Positions 47,672-57,023 of a DNA stretch of 64,000 nt are shown piece by piece. The notes under the pieces were generated by a model, which did not search any database, was not told where the DNA came from, and worked only from the letters and a program-made list of their open reading frames with translations. Position 1 is the stretch's first letter; the number at the start of each line of letters is the position of its first letter. A program made the position numbers and the translations under genes. The stretch is from Agrypnia vestita (taxonomy: Eukaryota; Arthropoda; Insecta; Trichoptera; Phryganeidae): NCBI GenBank assembly GCA_016648135.1, contig JADDOH010022991.1, forward strand, positions 1-64,000, given 5' to 3'.

Positions 47672-48958
47672 TTAGGTCCTTACATATGAAATAGGCGTTT
47701 AGTATGGGAGGAACATAAAGCCGATTTTTTTTTATTATAATATATTTATATAATCAAAGTATGTACCATTGCTATCTATGCACTTTTGCCATCTCATAGG
47801 TAGTTCATCAATCCCTTTACTAAAAAAACCATTCGGACGGGAATCCATAAAATCTTTGAAGGCGGTTTGGACTGCCCCATCGGAGTTGAATTTTTTCCTT
47901 TGAAAGAAGTTATCCAAATTTCGAAAAAAATGGTAATCTGTTGGGGCAAGGTCCGGAGAGTACGGTGGATGTCTTAGACATTCCAATTGAAGCTCCTCTA
48001 ATTTGGTAGCCGTCTGTTGTGCAGTGTGTGGTCTAGCGTTATCATGAAGCAGCAGTGGCCTAGAGCGATTAACCAGCCTCGGTTGTTTAGCAGCTAGCTT
48101 TTCCATCATGGTTTGCAGTTGCTGACAATAGACATCTGCCGTAATCGTCTGGCCAGATTTAAGAAAGCTGTAGTGAACGACACCAGCACTAGTCCACCAA
48201 ACGCTCACAAGTAACTTTTTTGGAGTCAATTTTCGCTTGGGGCATGGTTTGGCTAGTTCGGCAGGGTTCAGCCATTGCGATGAGCGCTTCCGATTATCGT
48301 ACAGGATCCACTTTTCATCACAGGTAATGATTCGATTTAAAATCCCTTCATTATTGTGCCGGTTGAGTAATGCAACGCAGCAGTCAACGCGCGTTTGTTG
48401 ATTTGCTTCACTCAATTCGTGAGGTACCCACCTTTCAAGCTTTTTCACCTTACCAATTTGCTTCAAGTGGATTAAAATAGTTTTATCACTAACACCGCAG
48501 CCTGCAGCTAACTCGGATGTGGTGTGCGATGGATCCGCTTCCACAATAGCCTTCAATTCTTCATTATCAACTTTGGTCTCCGGCCGTCCACGTGGCTTGT
48601 TCTGCAGGTCGAAATTTCCAGAACGAAAACGTTGGAACCAAAAAAGCACTGTGTTTTCTTTTGCGGCACCGTCGCCATACACATCATTAATCCTTCGAGC
48701 CATTTCTGCAGCACTGGTGCCACTGTGGAACTCGTACTCGTAAATAACGCGATATTTCAAGTTTTTCTTTTTGTAAACTGAGTGACGCAAAGAAAAAAAC
48801 AATTGAGGAAAAAACAAATGAATTATAATTTTCAAAACACAAATACATGAGTAAATAGCTGTATAAATTTGGATTTGGAATTCCTAACCAAGAGAAGATA
48901 TTTGAGATCAAATTTGCCAGTACGGCAAAAACGGGCCAATTTCATATGTAGGACCTCT
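47672..48958 (-). mobile_element. mariner element, copy 2
   Basis: The left border TTAGGTCCTTACATATGAAA follows a TA. The right border is TTTCATATGTAGGACC followed by CT where copies 1 and 3 have TAA, so that terminus and its TA are damaged. About 1287 bp, in the opposite direction to copies 1 and 3. Confidence 0.92.
47735..48835 (-). CDS. mariner transposase, open frame with altered start (copy 2)
   Basis: The frame is unbroken to the stop, with TCDEKW, LLHDNARPHTA and YSPDLAPTDYHFF: all three catalytic Asp and the conserved YSPD are present. The Met that begins the transposase in copy 1 (MKNLKYRV) is Lys here (KKNLKYRV), from ATG to AAG. Translation would have to start at the upstream in-frame Met (48835), adding about 22 residues not normal for mariners (366 in all). 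The WVPHEL linker is present. The catalytic region looks better kept than in copy 1 but the start and one terminus are damaged, so I would not call it active. Confidence 0.88.
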   Translation of the reverse strand: MKIIIHLFFPQLFFSLRHSVYKKKNLKYRVIYEYEFHSGTSAAEMARRINDVYGDGAAKENTVLFWFQRFRSGNFDLQNKPRGRPETKVDNEELKAIVEADPSHTTSELAAGCGVSDKTILIHLKQIGKVKKLERWVPHELSEANQQTRVDCCVALLNRHNNEGILNRIITCDEKWILYDNRKRSSQWLNPAELAKPCPKRKLTPKKLLVSVWWTSAGVVHYSFLKSGQTITADVYCQQLQTMMEKLAAKQPRLVNRSRPLLLHDNARPHTAQQTATKLEELQLECLRHPPYSPDLAPTDYHFFRNLDNFFQRKKFNSDGAVQTAFKDFMDSRPNGFFSKGIDELPMRWQKCIDSNGTYFDYINIL

Positions 48959-49085
48959 ATAATTGATTAAATTATTTTTTTCAAAACCACTTATTTATTG
49001 AAAAAATCAACATGTTTCGAAGCCAATGGCTCTTCCTTCCGATACCAAAATAATATTTCAAAAATCGAATTATCTATCAAAATTA
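48959..49085 (-). mobile_element. Possible Penelope-like terminal scrap between two mariners
   Basis: On the minus strand CGGAAGGAAGAGCCATTGGC runs into TTCGAAACATG and an A/T-rich end with AATAAATAAG. A short hairpin followed by GAAAC resembles the ends at 7.3 and 20.97 kb. Only 127 bp are left between the two mariners. Confidence 0.4.
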
Positions 49086-50205
49086 TTAGGTCCTTACATA
49101 TGAAATTGGCGTTTTGCCGTACTGGCAAATTTGATTTCAAATATCTTCTCTTTGGTTAGGAATTCCAAATCCAAATTTATACAGCTATTACTCATGTATT
49201 TGTGTTTTGAAAATTATAATTCATTTGTTTTTTCCTCAATTGTTTTTTTCTTTGCGTCATTCAGTTTACAAAATGAAAAACTTGAAATATCGCGTTATTT
49301 ACGAGTACGAGTTCCACCGTGGCACCAGTGCTGCAGAAACGGCTCGAAGGATTAATGATGTGTATGGCGACGGTGCCGCAAAAGAAAACACAGTGCGTTT
49401 TTGGTTCCAACGTTTTCGTTCTGGAAATTTCGACCTGCAGAACAAGCCCCGTGGACGGCCGGGGATCAAAGTTGATAATGAAGAATTGAAGGCTATTGTG
49501 GAAGCGGATCCATCGTAAACCACATCCGAGTTAGCTGCAGGCTGCGGTGTTAGTGATAAAACTGTTTTAATCCACTTGAAGCAAATTGGTAAGGTGAAAA
49601 AGCTTGAAAGGTGGGTACCTCACGAATTGAGTGAAGCAAATCAACAAACGCGCGTTGACTGCTGCGTTGCATTACTCAACCGGCACAATAATGAAGGGAT
49701 TTTAAATCGAATCATTACCTGTGATGAAAAGTGGATCCTGTATGTCTATTGTCAGCAACTGCAAACCATGATGGAAAAGCTAGCTGCTAAACAACTGAGG
49801 CTGGTTAATCGCTCTAGGCCACTGCTGCTTCATGATAACGCTAGACCACACACTGCACAACAGACGGCTACCAAATTAGAAGAGCTTCAATTGGAATGTC
49901 TAAGACATCCACCGTACTCTCCGGACCTTGTCCCAACAGATTACATTTTTTTTCGAAATTTGGATTACTTCTTGCAAAGGAAAAAATTCAACTCCGATGG
50001 GGCAGTCCAAACCGCCTTCAAAGATTTTATTGATTCCCGTCCGAATGGTTTTTTTAGTAAAGGGATCGATGAACTACCTATGAGATGGCAAAAGTGCATA
50101 GATAGCAATGGTACATACTTTGATTAAATAAAAATATTATAATAAAAAAAAATCGGCTTTATGTTCCTCCCATACTAAACGCCAATTTCATATGTAAGGA
50201 CCTAA
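49086..50205 (+). mobile_element. mariner element, copy 3 (internally deleted, 1120 bp)
   Basis: Both ends are intact: TTAGGTCCTTACATATGAAA and TTTCATATGTAAGGACCTAA, with TA at 49084-49085 and 50206-50207. The element lacks 165 bp present in copies 1 and 2. Confidence 0.95.
49271..50127 (+). pseudogene. mariner transposase pseudogene (copy 3)
   Basis: It begins with the normal Met (MKNLKYRV), but Gln after ADPS has become a TAA stop (49516-49518). An in-frame deletion of 55 codons joins KWILY to VYCQQL, removing everything between the first catalytic Asp region and the second. The remainder keeps LLHDNARPHTA and PTDYIFFRN. Two independent defects make it non-functional, although its intact ends could still be moved by a transposase acting in trans. 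Confidence 0.95.
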
Positions 50206-50224
50206 TATAAAAAAGTTGTATATG

Positions 50225-51172
50225 GAAAATGATAATATAAAGTACCTAATTAACATGAAAATAAATTTAAAATATAACTATTTGCCAAAAGGACCTGATT
50301 ATTTATAACATTCAATTTACTATTTACACTCTTTCTTATTTCCAAAATTTATAATTTATCAAATTGTGTTTCTGTATAATTTGTATGTAAAATTTGTAAA
50401 CCCTTATTAATATCAAAAGAATGATCCATAGCCAAAAGATGGTTAGAAAATTCGGAATAATTATTACTATTTAAACACCTTAAGTGTTCCTTAACTCTAA
50501 TTTAAAAATTTCTACACGTTTTTCCTATATAAAAATAATCACAATCATTACAAATTAATTTATAAACACCCGATTTTTTTTTTATTATCCTTATCTTTAT
50601 TATTTAATATGTATTTTTTTAATTTATCTTTAGTATAAAAAGCTGGTTGAATAACATTTGAAATATTTTTAACTATTAAATTAGAAATTTCATTATTTAT
50701 AAATATAATTTTCCTCCAATGTTTATCAGAATCAAAAATTGAAGGGTTAACAAAAGATTTTTAAAAAAATTTCTTGTACTTTTTATTTAACATAATATCA
50801 ATTAATTTTTTATCATAACCATTATAAAACGCGATCTATTTAATAATTTTTAATTCAATATCAAAATTATCAACAGATAATGGAATATTAATTAATCAAT
50901 TTAACATTGAATGAAAAGTCGACAATTTTTGAGAATATGGATGGTTAGGAGAATTGTGTATAACTATATCTGTATATGTATCTTTACGAAATATGTTAAA
51001 ATCAATTTTATTATTAACAAGTGAAATATTCAAATCCAAAAAATTTATGCTAGAATTTTGTATTTCTATGGTAAATTGAATCTTTTTATGTAGTTTATTT
51101 AAGAAATTATGAAAAAATTTTAGTTGTCTTTCAGTACCAGTCATTTAATTAATTAATTAATTAAATGACTGG
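50225..51172 (-). pseudogene. Penelope-like retroelement, RT end plus GIY-YIG endonuclease, decayed
   Basis: On the minus strand the reverse-transcriptase C-terminus is readable at 51144-50896: FTIEIQNSSINFLDLNISLV, then FRKDTYTDIVIHNSPNHPYS and LSTFHSML. After stops it continues into a GIY-YIG endonuclease: GVYKLICNDCDYFYIGKT (about 50575-50520), then KEHLRCLNSNNYSEFSNHLL. RT followed by GIY-YIG is diagnostic of Penelope-like elements. Scattered stops and very AT-rich drift show it is dead. Its upstream edge coincides with a perfect palindrome (51137-51172). Confidence 0.88.
51137..51172. repeat. Perfect 36-bp palindrome
   Basis: CCAGTCATTTAATTAATT reads identically on both strands with its mirror half. 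It sits where the Penelope-like frame stops on its upstream side, suggesting an inverted join or a fold-back start. Confidence 0.9.
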
Positions 51173-52360
51173 AAATTAATTAATAATTAATTCATTAATT
51201 TTATTCATATTTTATCAATTTGTGATTTAATCTTTACACATAGATATATGTCATCGTGGACTTTTTTATAAGCCTTTTTGAGTTCTACAACTTCCTTATA
51301 GCATTCATTTATCTCTTACTGTTAAGGCAGTGTTCGTAAGAAACGCATTCGCTAGACCGTTTTTTCGTCAAATCTAGTTGTTAAAAAGGTCACCACGAAA
51401 AGTCCTTTTATTTTAAATGCATAACCACCCTGAAAGTCCATAATAAATATTGGTGAAAGAATTTTTGAAATGCAATGAGTTGTTCCGGAAATTATCTCCT
51501 ACATCCAAACTTACAAAATCACAAACTTTACCTCTTTATATTTTAATAGGTATAGATTTATATTTTAGTATTGGGCTACCTATTGCTATGTATTTGCTTT
51601 CCACTTTATATCTTATTATTTTTTCTTGTTTGTATTTCTTGGGCAATCATTTCATATTCGTTTAATGTATTCATTCATTTAATGTACATTTTACCTTATT
51701 GTTTGTAAAATCCCTGAAGGGCGTTAATAAATAAGTAAATAAAAATTAATTAATTTTTTTAATATAATTAATAAAAATAAACTTTATAAATAAAACTGGT
51801 GAAAACAAAGTTTATTTTTATAAATTATATTAATAATGTAATTGAAAATTATTTTTCTCTTTTTGACATTATAGTTCAAATCTACAACAGTTACATATAG
51901 CTTTCATGGTATATATTGTTTAAATTTTAGATATTTTTCTATTTAATGTTGAGTGTAGTGGTTTTCGTTGGAGCTCTATATATTGTATCGTTATATCATA
52001 TAGCACGGATGTAATATATGCCAGTTCATTGGAGCTCTTTGACTTCAAGTCTGTGATTCTTTACCCTTAAACATATCTTTAAATCGAGGGTAATTAAAGA
52101 ATTTTTACTTTATGGAGTCTCTTATAGTCTTTATTAAGTCAAAGAAGTATGTCCCAAGATATCATATTGCCACAAATGGAAAGCAAAAGGAATCGCGCAC
52201 TGTCCGCATCCCTTCTGATATGTCACTTTGGGAGGCTAGAATAGTTAGTCTACAAATATCTCTAACTTTCGGGAGCGCATGGAATAGCCTAAAAGCGACG
52301 AGGATCTTCTCCTAATACTATAAAAGAAAATAATGTTCTTGAGAATTCGAAAAAATCAGC
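51173..52360. other. Unassigned spacer
   Basis: AT-rich; short plus frames at 51450-51665 and 52112-52315 have no recognisable domain. Nothing else seen. Confidence 0.4.
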
Positions 52361-52367
52361 GTTTATG

Positions 52368-52608
52368 TATAAATAGCGTGTGTGGGCCGTGGCGCCGAGG
52401 GTTTTGTTTTGACATTTCGATCGATGCAAACGCACCGTGCGGGACGACGGCCGGGGTGCCCATTCGTGGAATTTCGAAGCGAAATAATCTAGCAAGTTCT
52501 TACCTAAGTGGCGAAATAAATAAATACGACTACTACGTTCGAAAATTGGATGGAATGTTCTAGCGGATGTTAAATAACGTGTTCAAAGTGATAATAAAGT
52601 GTTCATAG
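52368..52608 (+). promoter_or_regulatory. Possible promoter and non-coding first exon
   Basis: A TATAAATAG box (52368-52376) lies about 30 bp before a GC-richer, CpG-containing block (52390-52470) that stands out from its surroundings. The block ends in a strong donor, CATAG|GTGAGTG (52608/52609). The 76-codon frame across it (52333-52563) resembles nothing I know. I read this as a candidate transcription start with a 5' leader exon of roughly 210 bp spliced to something downstream; no matching plus-strand coding exon appears in the window. Chance clustering is quite possible. Confidence 0.3.
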
Positions 52609-52989
52609 GTGAGTGATAGCATACGAAATGGTGTGATTTATAGAATAGCGTTAAGTTTAATTCGTGTAAAGTGACTTATAAATTTAATTAAATAATCATG
52701 TTAGGAATACATTTCTTCAAAAACGCTCAGAACTAGTTCATCGGTAGAGTATATTTACGTGCCATTACTATTTATTCAATACTATATTAGAAAACATGTA
52801 AAGAGATGAAAATAAATGTTTTTAAATTTACCTACAATTAATTGCATTGTTACGCCGCGCGGCTCATTTTATTTACAAAATTGAAAACAACGTGACATCT
52901 GTTATTTGAAGAAATCAAAGCTATCTACATTATTATATGTGTTTTTATTATTTATTTATTATTAATGTTTTAAAGAAAATATTATAGAC
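52609..52989. other. Unassigned spacer
   Basis: AT-rich; no feature recognised. Confidence 0.4.
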
Positions 52990-53500
52990 TAAGAGCTAGC
53001 GACCGCCAGACTTATAGGTAGGTACTATCAATCAAAACAGAAATATTTTCTGTAATTGTGCACTATAATAGTTGAGAAGTTTTGGATATTATTATTTTTG
53101 AAATCGAATTTCTCAGATAACAGGTAATACAGGTACCAAAAAATGAGTAAGTAAAATGTTAAAATATCAAACCTGATTTCTCGCCTTTTAGAGTAATTTC
53201 TTCCGCCAGATGCTTTGAAGCTCTATACATAATCGTGTCATTTACATTATAGTAACAAATCTTATTTTTATATATTTTATTCGGACCACTATTTAACAAT
53301 ATTACTTTGTACTTTATATTTTAACATTTTAGATACACATTTTTTGTACCTTTTTTACCTACATATTATCTATTGAAATCCCCCGAACTCAAATTTCATA
53401 ATATCTACATCTTTTTACCTACTTAGTGTAGGTACATACCTATATTGAAAATATTTCAGGTGTGATACTGTAACGTAAGTCCGGTGGTCGCTGGCTCCTA
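52990..53500. mobile_element. MITE family C, copy 2
   Basis: The left end TAAGAGCTAGCGACCGCC-like and the right end GGTCGCTGGCTCCTA are inverted. Inner arms include ACAGGTACCAAAAAATGAG against TACACATTTTTTGTACC, and GCCAGATGCTTTGAAGCTCT. It matches copy 1 at 27.1 kb without the family A insert. Confidence 0.85.
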
Positions 53501-53604
53501 CTCTGTTATGGCAATTAAAAACATGTTAAAAACAAATTAAGAACATGTCACCGCTATTGGGGTTAATTAATAATTAAATACAATAATTAAATTAATAATT
53601 AATA

Positions 53605-53690
53605 ATTAAAAAATACGAACACGGAATATGTGTCATATGTGACAATCTATGTACCAACCACTAGACCAACAATATGTAGGTATCTACTTA
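53605..53690 (-). repeat. tRNA-derived SINE copy 4 (shortened)
   Basis: The minus strand shows an A-box-like TTGGTCTAGTGGTTGGTAC, then directly the tail motif ATTCCGTGTTCGTATTTTT. The B-box region is missing. Confidence 0.6.
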
Positions 53691-53990
53691 TTTTACTACA
53701 GAGACGGCCGTCAACTATAATAATTAAGATCTAGATTTATTAATTTGCTTTTATAATTACAATTATTATGACAAAAGAAGATCTCTGCATAAGAATGCAC
53801 ATGCACGGATGAACCTATACTGCTACTGCTCGGCTTTGTCTCAGAGATTTGAATATTAAGTTCGACATGCATCATCGGATCTAGTTCTTGCTTGGTTTAG
53901 TTCTAACGAATGAGAGCCAACTCCTAACTGTGCACTTTCATATTTGAGAGTTTCAAAACAATAGTTTCTTCCATATATTATGAAAGAGAA
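53691..53990. other. 3' flank of IR gene 4
   Basis: AT-rich. A minus-strand AATAAA (plus TTTATT near 53735) lies about 250 bp beyond the stop and is a possible poly(A) signal. Confidence 0.35.
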
Positions 53991-56095
53991 CTAGTAAACA
54001 AATGGATACAGCTGCGCTTTCACGATCAAGGTCTTTACCCTTTTCCTGTGTTTGACCCTAAATTTGATTCGTTCATACACAAACACAAATGAGGATATGA
54101 CCCAACCAATAGCTAAGAAAACAAAGGATGTTTCTACGTCTAAGAACGACAGCTTCTTTTCCTTAGCCCCACTTGTCCGATGCATTCGGTCCTTGAGGAG
54201 GAGGGAGAACTCCGACAGTTCGTACCACTTGGAGCCGAGCCCTGCGTTGACCAACCTCTCCACGAAGACGTTGATTTGTTTGAAGAACGGGAAACCTTTG
54301 TAGACGATGTACGAAAGATGGTATGTTCTCGGGCACTCGTCTACAACGTGGAGTTTCGGCTCACCTTCGCTGTCAGTGAAAGAGAGCTCGATCGTTGAAC
54401 TAGCGTCAGTTCTTCTTTCTACTGTTGCAATATTTCTCTTCGTAACAGCGATGTTGTTAGACGTCTTGCTACTCTTCACAATCTTCTTCGATAGACGATT
54501 TCCGGTCTTGCTGATGTTCTGGCCGAAAATGTCCACACTGCTAGTGGCTATGGAAATTCCCGATTCATCTAATTCTTGTAGCGTATTTATGTCTCGGTAA
54601 TATGACACTGTACTGTAGGCGGAACTCAGTTGACCCTGGAAACATTTCCAAATACGTTATATTTACTACTAACTCGAATCTATTACTTACTAATTCATTT
54701 ACTTAAAATAACCTTCACCTGAAAAACTCCCGCAACTATTAGATTAAATACGAGACACATTGTTATGAACAGTCTCTCCTGATAAATAGTCGGGAGAATC
54801 ACTGGATTAGAAATGAACAGAAGGCATATATCCAAGTAATAAAAATAAAATGCCTGTTTCTTATCTTTCCCATGGTCTGTCAATTTAGTTTTCATGAACC
54901 ACCACACGCCACCTGACGACAAGGTGCAAAGTAATATGAGCAGCCAAACATCTGGACTGAAGATTAGAAATATGGACATCCAGTGCGGCACTTTTAGAGA
55001 TTTAGGTGTCATAATACAGAACTGATCGTAATATATCGGAAAAGTGAACTCAACTTCGTCAGAGTATACTTTTAAAAATCGTGAGTTGATTGATATATCC
55101 ATCTTCTTATTGATGATATCTCCCAAGCTGCCAGTAAACGAACCATTGATCACATAGCCATACTCTCCTTTATCTGTAGGTTGTTCTATAATCGGATTAA
55201 AATTCATCCTTTGAACTAAATTACCCATGAAGAATCCGTCGAGTCCACCCAGATATCCTGTATCCTTGAGATCATTTCGCCAAAACGTGTTCAGGAAAGA
55301 TTTTGACATTTCTATCACAGTTGGAATTCTAGGAAACATGTTGATTCGCAGAGGGAACTGGTTGAAGTTATTATAGTTGTGTTGTAAATTTAAATACTTC
55401 GGATCATAAGTGTTCTCTGTGATGACAGTCACGGCTTCAGAATATATCCCATTAGAGAGTGAGTTTATTATCTCGTATTTGAGAACAAATTCAGTGCCAC
55501 ATAAATAGGGCAGAATGATAATGACCTCTACCATTCTAAACATTTTCCAGAAAACTTCAAAATATTCGCCGGTAATTTTTTTCAAGTTCTGCGATATTAT
55601 TTCTTCATCACAAGGCACATTTGGTAGTGAAGTAACTAAGACAAAAAATATGTAATTCGCTCTGTTAACTTTTTTATAAATAAACCATGGAAGTTTAGTG
55701 GTAGACATGACAGAGTCAAAGGTGTCAAATATACTTATGAAGACTTCCAACTGCAAGTCTTCCATGTCGCGTTGAATATTTAATAAGGTACATGACTTAA
55801 AAATAATAAGGGCTAATGAATGCTCATTATTCATATGCCTTATCAAATCCGTTTGAAAGTCGTACAACCGGTTAGAACTTTCGGACATATCTGATATATT
55901 TTTCGTTCCATCTATAATTATAATGCTTTTAGTTAAAAGATCAAGATAATCTATGTTAAACCAGATTTTGTAGTTTGTTTTAAAATTCACACGAAAACTA
56001 TCACTGTATTCAATTGTTTTATTAACATCTTGGGATAAAACTGTGCACAATTTATATACAATTAATATCAGGACACTTCGAATTTTGCACATCAT
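53991..56095 (-). CDS. Divergent ionotropic receptor, IR gene 4 (two exons)
   Basis: Exon 1 (56095-54719, 459 codons) and exon 2 (54635-53991, 214 residues plus stop) give 673 residues. The start is ambiguous among 56113, 56095 and 56092; all lead into a signal peptide (MCKIRSVLILIVYKLCTVLS). Order: N-terminal region; S1 with YLGGLDGFFMGN, NGSFTGSL and FTFPIYYDQFCIMTPKSL; TM1 (MSIFLIFSPDVWLLILLCTL); pore loop; TM2 ending AGVFQ; S2 with TLQELDESG and ECPRTYHLSYIVYKGFPF; last helix (SFVFLAIGWVISSFVFVYE). The donor CAG|GTGAAG and acceptor TTTCCAG|GGT join in phase 0. The intron is only 83 bp, probably close to the ancestral, repeat-free state. The frame is intact; a chemosensory channel subunit with unknown ligand. 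Confidence 0.95.
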
Positions 56096-56947
56096 TTTTA
56101 GCTTGAGGATCAATATTGACGTTTCTTTTATATATTTTAATATGCTGTATTGTAATAACTTTAGTTAGTAATTTGTTTTATTTTATTTATTACTGCTTGT
56201 CCATATAACTTTTCATATTTTTTATACATTTCGATGTATCGAGAATCTAAGTACACTACAGGCCAAAATAAAAACTATACATAATAGGTACGTAAACAAA
56301 GTCAAATGATAAAATTTGACAGAGATATTCATCAAAACTGTGGTTTTTAATCACGTCGTTCGCCTTAAGGGATTACACCACGTTGATATTTTAAAAAAGT
56401 TCTTTTTATAGCTTTATCCTATATTTTAATGTTCTAAAAATAATTTGAATTATCACTTCAAAAATTGGCCGAGTTACGGCAATTTGAAGCTAGCGTTGTG
56501 AATTTTCAAACGAATTTCATTATTCTTTTGCGTTTTTCTCGAAGTCCCTTTTTCAGACTGATGGAGAAGATATCTCAAAAACTATTGGGCCAATTTGGTT
56601 CAAATTTCGCACGCATCTTACCAATACTAGTATCTACCATGTAACTTAAGATTTTTTTAATGCGCCCTTTGCTTAACATGAATTTTTAATAACGATTTTT
56701 TATAAAAAAAATATTTTCAAAATTTCATCTTCTCAAAAAATATCTCTTCATCATTTAACGAGAAAACAATTAACTTTTTCATTTCATTCAAACCAGAGAG
56801 GGACCTTTGCGGGATATCCTCACATCACTTTGTCTCGTTCGCCTTCATATATCTTCTCATGCATGCTCGCCAATTATTTATTGAAGCTTCTAACAGGGCT
56901 GTGCTCCAATCTTAACCCTTATTCTTAATTCTTATTATAATCCAATC

Positions 56948-56949
<2 letters not shown>
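56096..56949. other. 5' flank of IR gene 4
   Basis: AT-rich; no convincing promoter element or open frame. Confidence 0.4.
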
Positions 56950-56978
<29 letters not shown>

Positions 56979-56983
56979 CTCTT

Positions 56984-57022
<39 letters not shown>
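56950..57022. repeat. CT microsatellite
   Basis: About 70 bp of (CT)n with occasional TTT interruptions. Confidence 0.95.
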
Positions 57023-57023
<1 letters not shown>

